64,000 nt of DNA from Pigmentiphaga sp. H8 (GCF_003854895.1 NZ_CP033966.1:1178001-1242000); one strand, 5' to 3'; shown: positions 38,026 through 47,115, counted from the stretch's first letter. Numbers and translations: made by a program. Notes: a model not told the origin generated them from the sequence alone.

Positions 38026-38532
38026 ATGGTGGTGATCATCATGGGGGTATCGGGCAGCGGCAAGACGACCATAGGCAAGCTGCTGGCCGCCCGTCTGCGC
38101 TGCGGCTATTCGGACGCGGACGAGTTCCATCCCGAGGCCAACATCGAAAAAATGTCTCGTGGCGTGGCGCTGGGCGACGCCGACCGGGAACCCTGGCTGC
38201 GGGCCATGCGCGCGGCGATCCAGACCGTCCTGGCCGGCGGCCGCACCCACGTGTTCAGTTGTTCCGCCCTGCGGGAGCGCTATCGCGACGCGCTGGCCCG
38301 GCCCGGCGAGGACGTCGTGTTCGTCCACCTGGACGTTTCCTACGAGACGGTCATGCAGCGGCTGGCGCGCCGCCGGGGGCATTTCTTCGATCCCGCCCTG
38401 GCGCGCAGCCAGTTCCAGACGCTGGAGATCCCCCGGCGGGGCATCGTGGTCGATGCCGAGCGCACGCCCGGGGAGATCGTCGACCGGATCGTCGAGAGCC
38501 TGGCCCAGGGCGGTGAATCGACCGTAGAGTGA
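38026..38532 (+). CDS. Gluconokinase
   Basis: The 168-residue P-loop kinase has GVSGSGKTT at residues 7-15, then SDADEFHPEANIEKMSRGVAL, CSALRERYRD and RRGHFFDPALARSQFQTLE, all typical of GntK-type gluconate kinases. It makes 6-phosphogluconate from gluconate and ATP. No gluconate permease or repressor gene is next to it. The ATG at 38026 has GGGAG upstream; an earlier in-frame Met adds residues unlike the family. Confidence 0.9.
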   Translation: MVVIIMGVSGSGKTTIGKLLAARLRCGYSDADEFHPEANIEKMSRGVALGDADREPWLRAMRAAIQTVLAGGRTHVFSCSALRERYRDALARPGEDVVFVHLDVSYETVMQRLARRRGHFFDPALARSQFQTLEIPRRGIVVDAERTPGEIVDRIVESLAQGGESTVE

Positions 38533-38628
38533 GCCCTTCTTGTCCCGGTTCGGGCCGGCCCGGCTTCGGTGCCCGGCCGACTTCGCTAAAATCCCCCTTG
38601 ATCGGCGATCCGCCCGAACCTGCCAGAG

Positions 38629-39819
38629 ATGTCCATGCCCAAGCCCGATACGCTGTTGGCGCATGCCGGACGCGCTCCCGAAGCCTATGCCGGCATGGTC
38701 AACACGCCCGTCTTCCGTACTTCCACCGTCATCCATCCCACGATCGAGTCGTACGAGGCGCCGCGCGACCTGACCAGGAAACCGGTCAGCTACGGCCGCC
38801 ACGGCACGCCCACGACCTTCGCCTTCGAAGAGGCCGTGGCCAGGCTCGAGGGCGCGCACCAGGCGGTGGCCACGCCCAACGGGCTGTCGGCCATCGTCGT
38901 GGCTCTGCTGGCGGTGCTCAAGCCGGGCCAGCACCTGCTGGTGGCCGATTCGGCCTATTCGCCGGCGCGCGGCTTCTGCGACCGCAGGCTGGCGCCCCTG
39001 GGCATCGAGGTCGAATACTACGATCCCCTCGTCGGCGCCGGCATCGCCGGCCTGCTGCGCGAGAATACCGGCGCGGTGTTCTGCGAATCGCCGGGCTCGC
39101 TCACCTTCGAAATGCAGGATATCCCCGCCATCGCGGCGGCGGCCCACGCCCGCGACATCCCGGTGCTGGCCGACAATACCTGGGTCACGCCGTATTTCGC
39201 GTCGCCGTTCGAACTGGGCGTCGACATCTCCATCCACGCGGGCACCAAGTACATCGGCGGCCATTCCGACCTGATGATAGGCGTGGTCGCCACCAACGAG
39301 CGCTATTGGAAGCCGGTGCGCCAGACGGTGTACGACTACGCCTACAGCGTCAGCCCCGACGACTGCTACCAGGCCCTGCGCGGCCTGCGCACGCTGGGCG
39401 TGCGCCTGCGCCAGCACGAGCGCAACGCGCTGCAGGTGGCGCGCTGGCTCGAAGCCCAGCCCGAGGTATCGCGGGTGCTGTATCCGGCGCTGGAAAGCGA
39501 CCCCGGCCATGCGCTGTGGAAGCGCGACTACCGGGGCGCCTCGGGCCTGTTCTCGGTGGTGCTCAAGCCGGTCGACGACGCCGCGCTGGCGCGCTTCGCC
39601 GACGGCCTGAAGCTGTTCGGCATCGGTTCGAGCTGGGGCGGTTTCGAAAGCCTGATCACCGTCGTGCACGCCGCGGCCTATCGCACGGCCACCCGCTGGC
39701 AGCCCGAGGGGCCCGCCGTGCGGCTGCACATCGGCCTGGAGGATCCGGCCGACCTGATCGCCGACCTGCGCCAGGGCCTGGACCTGCTGCAAGACGGCAA
39801 GGCCGCGGCGCATGGCTGA
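38629..39819 (+). CDS. metC: Cystathionine beta-lyase
   Basis: The 396-residue PLP enzyme of the Cys/Met family carries the PLP lysine Lys207 in HAGTKYIGGHSD, Asp182 in LADNTW and Tyr110 in ADSAYSPA. VSYGRHGTPT near residues 53-62 and the WGGFESL segment near the end favour a beta-lyase over gamma-synthase or gamma-lyase. It splits cystathionine into homocysteine, pyruvate and ammonia. Its last 8 bases overlap recQ, so the two are probably co-transcribed. Confidence 0.9.
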   Translation: MSMPKPDTLLAHAGRAPEAYAGMVNTPVFRTSTVIHPTIESYEAPRDLTRKPVSYGRHGTPTTFAFEEAVARLEGAHQAVATPNGLSAIVVALLAVLKPGQHLLVADSAYSPARGFCDRRLAPLGIEVEYYDPLVGAGIAGLLRENTGAVFCESPGSLTFEMQDIPAIAAAAHARDIPVLADNTWVTPYFASPFELGVDISIHAGTKYIGGHSDLMIGVVATNERYWKPVRQTVYDYAYSVSPDDCYQALRGLRTLGVRLRQHERNALQVARWLEAQPEVSRVLYPALESDPGHALWKRDYRGASGLFSVVLKPVDDAALARFADGLKLFGIGSSWGGFESLITVVHAAAYRTATRWQPEGPAVRLHIGLEDPADLIADLRQGLDLLQDGKAAAHG

Positions 39820-41626
39820 TGGCAGCGCGCTGGAGGTCCTGAGCCGGGTTTTCGGCTACGACCAGTTCCGCGGACCGCAGCAGGAGATCGTCGAGCACGT
39901 GATAAGCGGCGGCGATGCCCTGGTGCTGATGCCCACCGGCGCGGGCAAGTCCCTGTGCTACCAGGTGCCGGCGCTGGTCCGCAGCGGCACGGGGGTGGTC
40001 GTCTCGCCCCTGATCGCGCTGATGCAGGACCAGGTCGACGCCCTGACCGAACTGGGCGTGCGGGCGGCCTTCCTCAATTCCACGCAGGACTTCGCCCGCG
40101 TGCGCGAAGTCGAACGCGCCTTCGTGGACGGCGAACTCGACCTGCTGTACGTGGCGCCCGAGCGCCTGCTGACCGACCGCTGCCTGTCCCTGCTCGAGCG
40201 GGGCCGCATCGCGCTGTTCGCGATCGACGAGGCCCATTGCGTCTCGCAGTGGGGCCACGACTTCCGTCCCGAATACCTGGGCCTGTCCGCGCTGCACGAA
40301 CGTTGGCCCGACGTGCCCCGCATCGCGCTCACCGCCACAGCCACCCAGGCGACGCGGGTCGAGATCGCCCAGCGGCTGGCACTGGAGGACGCGCAGCATT
40401 TCGTCTCCAGCTTCGACCGCCCCAACATCCGCTATCGCATCGTCGAAAAGAACGACCCGCGCCGCCAGTTGCTCGATTTCCTGAAGCAGGAGCACGCGGG
40501 CGATTCCGGCATCGTCTACTGCCTGTCGCGGGCCAAGGTCGAGGAAACGGCCGAGGCCCTGCGGGCCCAGGGCATCGATGCCATGCCGTACCACGCCGGC
40601 CTGGAGGCCGCCACGCGGGCGGCCAACCAGGCGCGCTTCCTGCGCGAGGATGGCGTGGTCATGGTGGCCACCATTGCCTTCGGCATGGGTATCGACAAGC
40701 CCGACGTGCGCTTCGTGGCCCACCTGGACCTGCCCAAGTCGGTCGAGGGCTACTACCAGGAAACCGGCCGTGCCGGCCGCGATGGCCTGCCGGCCACGGC
40801 CTGGATGGCCTATGGCTTGCAGGACGTGGTGCAGCAGCGCCGCATGATCGACGAGTCGACCGGCGACGAGGCCTACAAGCGCCGCCTGGCGTCCATGCTG
40901 GAAGCGATGCTGGGGCTGTGCGAGACCGTGGAGTGCCGGCGCGTGCGGCTGTTGCAGTATTTCGGCCAGGCCTCGCAGGCCTGCGGCAATTGCGACACCT
41001 GCCTCGAACCGCCCCAGGCCTGGGACGGCACCGAGGCGGCGCAGAAGATCCTGTCGGCGGTCTACCGGCTGTGGAAAGAGCGCGGCCAGCGCTTCGGCGC
41101 CGGGCACGTGATCGACATCCTGCGCGGCAAGCGCAACGAGAAGGTCGAGCAGCACCGGCACGACGAACTCAGCGTGTTCGGCATCGGCGCGGACCTGAGC
41201 GAGAAGGACTGGCGCAACGTGCTGCGCCAGTTGATCGCGCAAAGCCTGTTGACGGTGGACCACGAGGCCTTCGGCACGCTGGCCCTGACCGAGGGCAGCC
41301 GCAGCGTGCTCAAGGGCGAGCGCACGCTGATGCTGCGGCGCGAGCCCGCCAAGCCGGCCCGCGCGCGCGAAAGTTCACGGGCCCGTTCGGCGGTTACCCT
41401 GCCGCCCGAGGCCGAGGCGCTGTTCACCGCGCTGCGCACCTGGCGCGGCGAAGTGGCACGCAGCCACGGCGTGCCGGCCTATGTCATCTTCCATGACGCG
41501 ACCCTGCGGGAAATCGCCCTGGCGCGGCCTGAGTCGCTGACCGAACTGGGGGCGATCAGCGGGGTGGGGGCGCGCAAGCTCGAGGCTTATGGGCAGGAGA
41601 TATTGGAGCGGGTCGAGAGGTTCTGA
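39812..41626 (+). CDS. recQ: ATP-dependent DNA helicase RecQ
   Basis: The 604-residue superfamily 2 helicase has Walker A (PTGAGKS, 41-47), the DEAH box with aromatic-rich loop (IDEAHCVSQWGHDFRPEY), TATQATR and QETGRAGRDG. The zinc-binding cysteines lie in CETVECRR and ACGNCDTC, followed by a winged helix and a C-terminal HRDC domain (about 525-600, ending GAISGVGARKLEAYG). It unwinds recombination and stalled-fork intermediates. The start overlaps metC. Confidence 0.96.
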   Translation: MADGSALEVLSRVFGYDQFRGPQQEIVEHVISGGDALVLMPTGAGKSLCYQVPALVRSGTGVVVSPLIALMQDQVDALTELGVRAAFLNSTQDFARVREVERAFVDGELDLLYVAPERLLTDRCLSLLERGRIALFAIDEAHCVSQWGHDFRPEYLGLSALHERWPDVPRIALTATATQATRVEIAQRLALEDAQHFVSSFDRPNIRYRIVEKNDPRRQLLDFLKQEHAGDSGIVYCLSRAKVEETAEALRAQGIDAMPYHAGLEAATRAANQARFLREDGVVMVATIAFGMGIDKPDVRFVAHLDLPKSVEGYYQETGRAGRDGLPATAWMAYGLQDVVQQRRMIDESTGDEAYKRRLASMLEAMLGLCETVECRRVRLLQYFGQASQACGNCDTCLEPPQAWDGTEAAQKILSAVYRLWKERGQRFGAGHVIDILRGKRNEKVEQHRHDELSVFGIGADLSEKDWRNVLRQLIAQSLLTVDHEAFGTLALTEGSRSVLKGERTLMLRREPAKPARARESSRARSAVTLPPEAEALFTALRTWRGEVARSHGVPAYVIFHDATLREIALARPESLTELGAISGVGARKLEAYGQEILERVERF

Positions 41627-41659
41627 TCCGTCGCTAGCCCCAGGCTGAGTTCTTGACCC

Positions 41660-41906
41660 GGTCTTGTCCGGGGCGCCGGGGCCGGGCGGGCGCGGAGGCG
41701 CAGCGAAGCCGGTCCCGCTGCGCGGGACTACCCGGAGTTGGCACGGTTGGCGGGGCGGGCGTGAACTCGCGCGGGAATAGCCCCCCGGGCTATTCCTACT
41801 GCCGCGCTCAAACATGCACGCCCTTGCTTCCCCGCCAACCGCGCCAACTCCGGCGGCTCCGAATGCGCCTCCGCGCCCGCCCGGCCCCGGCGCCCCGGAC
41901 AAGACC
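41660..41906. repeat. 247-bp imperfect palindrome between convergent genes
   Basis: The gene-free gap 41627-41967 contains an inverted repeat. The outer arms 41660-41702 and 41864-41906 are perfect 43-base complements. Inner arms 41732-41755 and 41830-41853 match at 23 of 24 bases. The centre (41774-41796) is GGAATAGCC with GGCTATTCC. It could form a very long hairpin or cruciform, and could end transcription from both recQ and the convergent gene at 41968. It shares no obvious sequence with the other repeat family in this window, and I see no gene in it. Confidence 0.8.
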
Positions 41907-41967
41907 TGCACCGCTGGGCACGCAGATCCATGGACTTCAATTTGGATGCCATGAATGTCGATTCAGC

Positions 41968-42519
41968 CTAGCGAGCCGGTACGGTCCAGAAGAAGATCCG
42001 CTTGCTGTCCACCGTCAGGGTCTGCTCCGGTTCCCAGTCGCCCATGTCGAACGCGTGCGAGACGATGCGCGTGCCGGGCTTGAGCGCGAGCAGGGTGGGC
42101 CGCAGCTTGAGGTTGAGATTGGGCAGCAGGTAGAGCGTGATGACGGTCGCGGGGCTCAGGTCCTGTTCGAACAGATCGCCCTGGATGAAACGGACCTTGT
42201 CGGTGACCTGCTGGCGGCGCGCGTTGGCGTTGGCCTCGCCGATGCGCTGCGGGTCCAGGTCTATGCCCACGCCGCGCGTGCCGAAGCGCTTGGCCGCCGT
42301 GACCGGGATGCGGCCGTCGCCCGAGCCCAGGTCGTACAGGATGTCGTCGGGACCGACCTTGGCCACCTGCAGCATGGCGTCGACCACCGGCTGGGGCGTG
42401 GGCACGAAGATCACGTCAGGCGTCCGGGGCAGGGGCTTGGCGGTGCCGAAGGACTGGGCCCAGGCGGAGGCGGCCGCCGCGGCGGCCAGGGTGGTCAGGC
42501 AGAACTGGCGGCGTTTCAT
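41968..42519 (-). CDS. Exported class I SAM-dependent methyltransferase-fold protein
   Basis: The 183-residue protein has a Rossmann methyltransferase core: motif I LYDLGSGDGR (residues 61-70), GVGIDLDP (83-90) and GDLFEQDL. Unexpectedly it starts with what looks like a signal peptide (MKRRQFCLTTLAAAAAASAWAQ) with an RR pair, so it may be exported by Tat or Sec. S-adenosylmethionine is not expected in the periplasm. The start at 42519 is supported because the coding frame further upstream is a shadow of the permease gene. Function unknown; relatives with the same leader are often annotated only by domain. Confidence 0.75.
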   Translation of the reverse strand: MKRRQFCLTTLAAAAAASAWAQSFGTAKPLPRTPDVIFVPTPQPVVDAMLQVAKVGPDDILYDLGSGDGRIPVTAAKRFGTRGVGIDLDPQRIGEANANARRQQVTDKVRFIQGDLFEQDLSPATVITLYLLPNLNLKLRPTLLALKPGTRIVSHAFDMGDWEPEQTLTVDSKRIFFWTVPAR

Positions 42520-42548
42520 GGCTGCAAGGCTCCTGGAGATTGGACGGA

Positions 42549-43928
42549 TCAGGATGCGGGCGGAGTGCCGCTGCGGGGCTGGGCCAGCATCAGCAGCGCG
42601 CCGACGCCCAGCACGGCCACGCCCACCAGGGCGCCGACGCCGGTGTGGCGCAGGCTGGCATAGAACAGATAGCCGCTGGTCGCGATGAACAGCAGCGGCG
42701 TCAGCGGGTAGAGCGGCACGCGGAAGGGCCGATCGGCGCCGGGATCCTTGCGCCGCAGCACGAACAGCGCCACGCCGCTCAGCACGAAGAACAGCCAGAA
42801 CACCGGCGCGGTGTATTCGACCATGGTGGCGAAGCCGCTGCGGGTGAAGGCTCCCAGCGCGACCAGCGCCAGCGAGATGGCCGCCTGGACCCACAGCGCG
42901 TTGACCGGCGTGTTCCACTGCGGATGCCATTTGGCCAGCATCGAGAAGGCGGGCGTGTCCTGGCCGAAGGCGTAGGTGGTGCGCGCGGCGGTCAGGATGG
43001 TGGCGTTGGCCGAGGTCAGCGCCGAGATCGCGATCAGCAGCGCGATCAATTGCGCGCCCGGTTCGCCCAGCGCCCGCCGCATCATGTCGGCGGCGACGGC
43101 CGACGAGGCTCCCATGCCGTCCTGGCCCAGCACGTTCAGGTAGGCCAGGTTGACCAGCAGGTACAGCACGGTGATCAGCGCCAGGCTCCAGAACAGCGCC
43201 CGGGGCAGGGTCCGTCCCTGACCCGAGGCTTCGGCCGAGATGTAGGCCGCCTCGTTCCATCCGCCGTAGGTCAGCATCACGAAGATCAGGACCAGGCCCC
43301 AGTTGGCGGCGCCCGAGGCGGGGGCGGCCGGCGCGGCCGGCGCGGCGTCGGGCGCGAACAGCAGGCCCACCGCGATGATCAGGACCACCCCGCCCACTTC
43401 CAGGGCCGTCAGCAGGTTCTGCGTCCACTTGCCGGTGCTCAGGCCCGCCACGTTCACGAGGGTCAGCACGACGATGATCGCGGCGGCATAGATGGCCGGC
43501 GAAGCCGGTCCGAGATTGACGATCTGCGAGGCATAGTCGCCGAAGATGTAGCCGAGCAGGGCGATCGAACCGGTGGGGATGACGGTCAGGCGGGCCCACG
43601 CGAACAGGAAGGACAGCCGGGCGCCGAAGGCCCGCCGCAGGTAGTGATAGTCGCCGCCGGCATGCGGGTAGGTGCTGGCCAGTTCCGCGTAGCACAGCGC
43701 GCCGGCGACGGAGATCATGCCGCCCACGATCCAGGCCATCATCATCGCGGCCGGGGATCCGGCATGCATCGCCACCAGCGACGGCGCGCTGAAGATGCCG
43801 GCCCCGATGACGATGCCCACGACCAGCGCCATGATGTCCAGTGTGCCGAGCAGGGGGCGCGTGGCGGGCTTGGCGGCGGCATCCGGATGGGACGCATGCG
43901 GGGGCGATGCGGGAAACGCGTTGCTCAT
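42549..43928 (-). CDS. APC-family amino acid permease
   Basis: The 459-residue membrane protein has about 12 hydrophobic helices. The first carries VGIVIGAGIFSAPS, the unwound substrate-binding GAGIF motif of the APC superfamily, near residue 40. AGGDYHYLRRAFG follows helix 3, again typical. It probably imports an amino acid or related compound with protons. It lies 29 bases upstream of the exported methyltransferase-fold gene on the same strand and could be co-transcribed. Substrate unknown. Confidence 0.88.
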   Translation of the reverse strand: MSNAFPASPPHASHPDAAAKPATRPLLGTLDIMALVVGIVIGAGIFSAPSLVAMHAGSPAAMMMAWIVGGMISVAGALCYAELASTYPHAGGDYHYLRRAFGARLSFLFAWARLTVIPTGSIALLGYIFGDYASQIVNLGPASPAIYAAAIIVVLTLVNVAGLSTGKWTQNLLTALEVGGVVLIIAVGLLFAPDAAPAAPAAPASGAANWGLVLIFVMLTYGGWNEAAYISAEASGQGRTLPRALFWSLALITVLYLLVNLAYLNVLGQDGMGASSAVAADMMRRALGEPGAQLIALLIAISALTSANATILTAARTTYAFGQDTPAFSMLAKWHPQWNTPVNALWVQAAISLALVALGAFTRSGFATMVEYTAPVFWLFFVLSGVALFVLRRKDPGADRPFRVPLYPLTPLLFIATSGYLFYASLRHTGVGALVGVAVLGVGALLMLAQPRSGTPPAS

Positions 43929-44055
43929 GACGGGAGGGTCCTCGATGCAGGGGCAGGGGTGCGTGATCGTCCAGCGGCGGCAAGCGGCGCGCCCGGCCGG
44001 AGCGCGGGCGGCAAGCTTACAAGTTCCTGAAAGTACCGGCGAAAGCCGAAGGCGG

Positions 44056-44976
44056 TCAAGCCCCCGGAGGGGGCGCGGCGCGGTTGCGGTCGAGCTGGTC
44101 GCGCACCATGGTGCGGAAGTCGCTGGGCGATGCGCCGGCGTGCTTGGTGAAGAAGCGCGAGAAATAGCCGGGGTCGGAAAAACCCAGCGTAAGGGCGATT
44201 TCCTTCACGCTCAGCGACGAATAGGCGAGGTCGCGGCGCGCCTCGGTCAGCAGGCGGTCGTTGATGACGCCCAGGGCCGACAGGCCCAGCTCGTCGCGGC
44301 AGATCCGGTTCAACTGCGTGGGTGTGATGCCCAGGCGCCCGGCGTAATAGGCGATGTCGCGTTGTTCGCGGAAGCTGCGGTTCAGCAGGGTCTTGAAACG
44401 GTGCAGGTGCATGACGCCGCGCGAGCTGCGCCGGCCGGGCCGGGGGCCGGCCAGCGTGGCGACCTTGCGCGCCAGCAGGACCAGCACGGTGCCCAGCAGC
44501 GATTCGAGCAGGGCCAGCCGCCACGCGTGGGCCTCGTCGTACTCGGCCAGCAGCAGTTCGATCGATTGCGCGAAGGGCGCATAGGCCGCTTCCCCGGGGT
44601 CGAACGGGACGTGGCGCGGCGCCTGGAAATGGGGAAGGAGGTCCGCGTGCTGCGCCAGCAGGCTTTCCATCTGCTGCGTGACGATGGTGATGACCGCGCC
44701 GTCTATGTCCTCGGAAAAGCGGAAGCCGTGCGCGTGCAGGGCGGGAACGAACAGGGCGCAGGGACCGTGGACCGTGAATCGGCGGTCGTCGAACTGGATG
44801 TCGGCCGTGCCTGAGCGTATGTACAGAATTTGCACGAACAGGTCATGGCGGTGCAGCTTGATCTCCCAGTCGTACAGGCGGCTGCGCTGCGGGATGGATT
44901 CGCAATGAAGGCTTTCCGGGACGAGGTTCTTGCCGTGTTCCCCATAAAGGGCATAGGTGGGGACGATGCTTTTCAT
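44056..44976 (-). CDS. pobR: AraC-family regulator, probable PobR
   Basis: The 306-residue protein has an N-terminal cupin-like effector domain (HRHDLFVQILYIRSG, then FVPALHAHGFRFS). A C-terminal AraC/XylS double helix-turn-helix follows (TPTQLNRICRDELG and SVKEIALTLGFSDPGYFSRFFTKHAG). It lies head to head with pobA, the arrangement of AraC-type PobR activators that respond to 4-hydroxybenzoate. The start at 44976 is chosen because an upstream Met would add an unrelated leader within the shared promoter region. Confidence 0.88.
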   Translation of the reverse strand: MKSIVPTYALYGEHGKNLVPESLHCESIPQRSRLYDWEIKLHRHDLFVQILYIRSGTADIQFDDRRFTVHGPCALFVPALHAHGFRFSEDIDGAVITIVTQQMESLLAQHADLLPHFQAPRHVPFDPGEAAYAPFAQSIELLLAEYDEAHAWRLALLESLLGTVLVLLARKVATLAGPRPGRRSSRGVMHLHRFKTLLNRSFREQRDIAYYAGRLGITPTQLNRICRDELGLSALGVINDRLLTEARRDLAYSSLSVKEIALTLGFSDPGYFSRFFTKHAGASPSDFRTMVRDQLDRNRAAPPPGA

Positions 44977-45099
44977 GGCCACGGTTCCTGGTGCGGAATA
45001 TGTTCGGATTATCCATGAAGATGTCTCCATAATCTATCGCGCGCCGCCGACCCGGCTCTTAAGATTCCTGGAAGTCAGAACCTATGCAGGAGACACGCC
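44977..45099. promoter_or_regulatory. Shared pobR/pobA control region
   Basis: The 123-base gap is AT-richer than its surroundings and holds two direct TCCATR elements (TCCATG and TCCATA) 15 bases apart inside ATTATCCATG...CCATAAT. Both would suit an AraC-type activator. The exact promoter is not resolved. Confidence 0.35.
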
Positions 45100-46269
45100 A
45101 TGCGGGTCCAAGTCGCAATCATCGGGTCCGGTCCGGCCGGGCTCTTCCTCGGGCAGATCCTTTCCCGGGCCGGCATCGAGACGCTCGTCATCGAGCAGCG
45201 CAGCAAGGAATACGTGCTCGGCCGCATCCGCGCGGGCGTCCTGGAGCAGGGCACGGTCGATCTGCTGGACGAGATCGGAGTCGGTCGCCGCATGCACGAG
45301 CAGGGCCTGGTGCACGGCGGGATCGAACTGTGCTTCGACGGCCAGCGCCACCGCATCGACCTGAAGACGCTATCGGGCGGCAAGAGCGTCATGGTCTACG
45401 GCCAGACCGAAGTCACCCACGACCTGATGGACGCGCGCGAGGCGGCCGGCTACGCGTCGGTCTACGAGGCCGAGCAGGTCCGCGTGCACGACTTCGACAC
45501 CGATCATCCCCGGGTCACGTATCGCAAGGACGGCGTCGAGCACGTGGTGGAGTGCGACTTCATCGCGGGCTGCGACGGCTTCCACGGCGTGAGCCGGGCC
45601 AGCGTGCCGGCCTCGGCCATCAAGACCTACGAGAAGATCTATCCCTTCGGCTGGCTGGGCATCCTGTCCGAGACGCCGCCGGTGTCGGACGAGCTTATCT
45701 ATTCGAACCACGAACGCGGTTTCGCGCTGTGCAGCATGCGGTCGCACACGCGCAGCCGCTACTACGTGCAATGCCCGCTGGACGACAAGGTCGAGAACTG
45801 GTCCGACGAACGGTTCTGGGATGAACTGCGCAGCCGGCTGGACGCCGAGGCGGCCGCGTCGCTGGTGACCGGCCCGTCCATCGAGAAAAGCATCGCGCCG
45901 CTGCGCAGCTTCGTGGCCGAGCCCATGCGTTTCGGCCGGCTGTTCCTGGCCGGCGACGCGGCCCATATCGTCCCGCCCACGGGCGCCAAGGGCCTGAACC
46001 TGGCGGTCTCGGACGTGCGCTATCTGTCCGATGCCATCATCCGCTACTACGGCGGCGAGCAGCAGGGCATCGATACTTACTCAGAACGTTGCCTGGACCG
46101 GGTCTGGAAGGCCGTGCGCTTCTCGTGGTGGATGACCTCGCTGATGCACAAGTTCCCGGAGAACGGCGACTTCGGCCAGAAGATCCAGCATGCCGAACTG
46201 GGCTACCTGGTCGGTTCTCAAGCCGCCTCCACAGCCCTTGCGGAAAACTACGTCGGCTTACGGTATTGA
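45100..46269 (+). CDS. pobA: 4-hydroxybenzoate 3-monooxygenase
   Basis: The 389-residue flavoprotein hydroxylates 4-hydroxybenzoate to protocatechuate with NADPH and O2. The length is near the 394 residues of the Pseudomonas enzyme. FAD motifs are GSGPAGLFLG near the N-terminus, CDGFHGVSR and AGDAAHIVPPTGAKGLN. RIRAGVLEQGTVDLL is characteristic of PobA. The ATG at 45100 has AGGAG upstream. Protocatechuate ring-cleavage genes are not in this window. Confidence 0.95.
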   Translation: MRVQVAIIGSGPAGLFLGQILSRAGIETLVIEQRSKEYVLGRIRAGVLEQGTVDLLDEIGVGRRMHEQGLVHGGIELCFDGQRHRIDLKTLSGGKSVMVYGQTEVTHDLMDAREAAGYASVYEAEQVRVHDFDTDHPRVTYRKDGVEHVVECDFIAGCDGFHGVSRASVPASAIKTYEKIYPFGWLGILSETPPVSDELIYSNHERGFALCSMRSHTRSRYYVQCPLDDKVENWSDERFWDELRSRLDAEAAASLVTGPSIEKSIAPLRSFVAEPMRFGRLFLAGDAAHIVPPTGAKGLNLAVSDVRYLSDAIIRYYGGEQQGIDTYSERCLDRVWKAVRFSWWMTSLMHKFPENGDFGQKIQHAELGYLVGSQAASTALAENYVGLRY

Positions 46270-46271
46270 GA

Positions 46272-46515
46272 TCCCCCCTACGCGCTGACGCGCGCCCCCC
46301 AGGGGGCGATGCGGGTGGACCGGCGGAGCCGGATCCACCGCATCCTGGGTCTAGCGGGGTTGTCTCGGTGCGGAGCACCGCATGCTGGCTTTGATCCAGG
46401 GCGCCGCGGATCCGGCTTTGCCGGTCCGCCAGCGCCGCCCCTTGAGGGGCGCGGCCATAGGCCGCGTGGGGTGGACTACCTGTCGGGGCGCCCGAAGGGC
46501 GTAGGGGGTGGGCTT
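46272..46515. repeat. Composite intergenic repeat: inverted pair around a small hairpin
   Basis: One unit runs forward from CCCCCTACGCGCTGACGC (46275) through GGACCGGCGGAGCCGGATCC to CTGGGTCTAG (46354). A second runs in reverse from CCAGGGCGCCGCGGATCCGG (46397) to GCGTAGGGGGTGGGCTTC (46515). Between them CGGTGC-GGA-GCACCG forms a hairpin. The right end abuts the ubiX stop codon. It is the same family as 32707-33029 and fills the gap between convergent pobA and ubiX. Confidence 0.75.
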
Positions 46516-47115
46516 CTAGCGGCCGCCCAGGCCCTTCCAGCGTTTGAGGCGGTCGGAGTGGATGCCGAAGAGGTCCAGGGTGCGCAGCACGGTGTGGTTG
46601 ACGATGTCGTCGACGCTCTGGGCGCCTGAGTAGAAGGCGGGGACGGGGGGGAAGACGACGCCGCCCATTTCGGTGACGGCGACCATGTTGCGCAGGTGGG
46701 CGAGGTTCAGCGGGGCTTCGCGGGTCAGGAGGACCAGGCGGCGGCGTTCTTTCAGGACGACGTCGGCGGCGCGGGTGATCAGGTTGTCGGCATAGGCGTG
46801 GGCCACGGCCGCGAGGGTCTTCATGGAGGTGGGGGCGATGACCATGCCGGCCGTCAGGAACGAGCCGCTGGCGATGGCGGCGCCGACGTCGCCGGGGTGA
46901 TAGACCACGTCGGCCAGCGAGGCCAGGTCCTTGCGGCCGAGTCCGTGTTCGTGCATGGTGTTGAGCACGCCGGCCTCGGACACGACCAGATGGCTTTCCC
47001 AGTCGGGCAGTTCGCGCAGCGCCTCGAGCAGGCGCAGGCCGTAGATGGAGCCGCTGGCTCCGGTAATGGCGATGATCAGGCGTTGGCGCGGACGATCGGC
47101 CGGCGGTGGGGTCAT
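46516..47115 (-). CDS. ubiX: Flavin prenyltransferase UbiX
   Basis: The 199-residue protein has GASGSIYGLRLLEAL (FMN-binding N-terminus), GSFLTAGMVIAPTSMKTLAAVAHAYADNLITRAADV in the middle and RRRLVLLTREAPLNLAHLRNM, all typical of UbiX/Pad1. It makes prenylated FMN for UbiD-type decarboxylases in ubiquinone synthesis or aromatic acid decarboxylation. No ubiD gene is nearby. It is convergent with pobA across a repeat element. Confidence 0.94.
   Translation of the reverse strand: MTPPPADRPRQRLIIAITGASGSIYGLRLLEALRELPDWESHLVVSEAGVLNTMHEHGLGRKDLASLADVVYHPGDVGAAIASGSFLTAGMVIAPTSMKTLAAVAHAYADNLITRAADVVLKERRRLVLLTREAPLNLAHLRNMVAVTEMGGVVFPPVPAFYSGAQSVDDIVNHTVLRTLDLFGIHSDRLKRWKGLGGR

Noticed and set aside
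37282..39813. Minus-strand open frame of about 840 codons across the Spy-like, gluconokinase and metC genes
   Set aside because: It spans three genes and a strong terminator on the other strand, and is compositionally a shadow.
41641..41967. Small open frames on both strands inside the long palindrome
   Set aside because: They exist only because the inverted arms are GC-rich; no ribosome sites or family similarity.
41968..43983. Single large protein fusing the methyltransferase-fold domain to an upstream region
   Set aside because: The upstream part is a shadow of the APC permease in another frame; the real start at 42519 gives a clean export signal.
46037..46629. Short open frames reading through the repeat after pobA
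   Set aside because: They overlap pobA, the repeat and ubiX in the wrong frames and consist of repeat-derived sequence.
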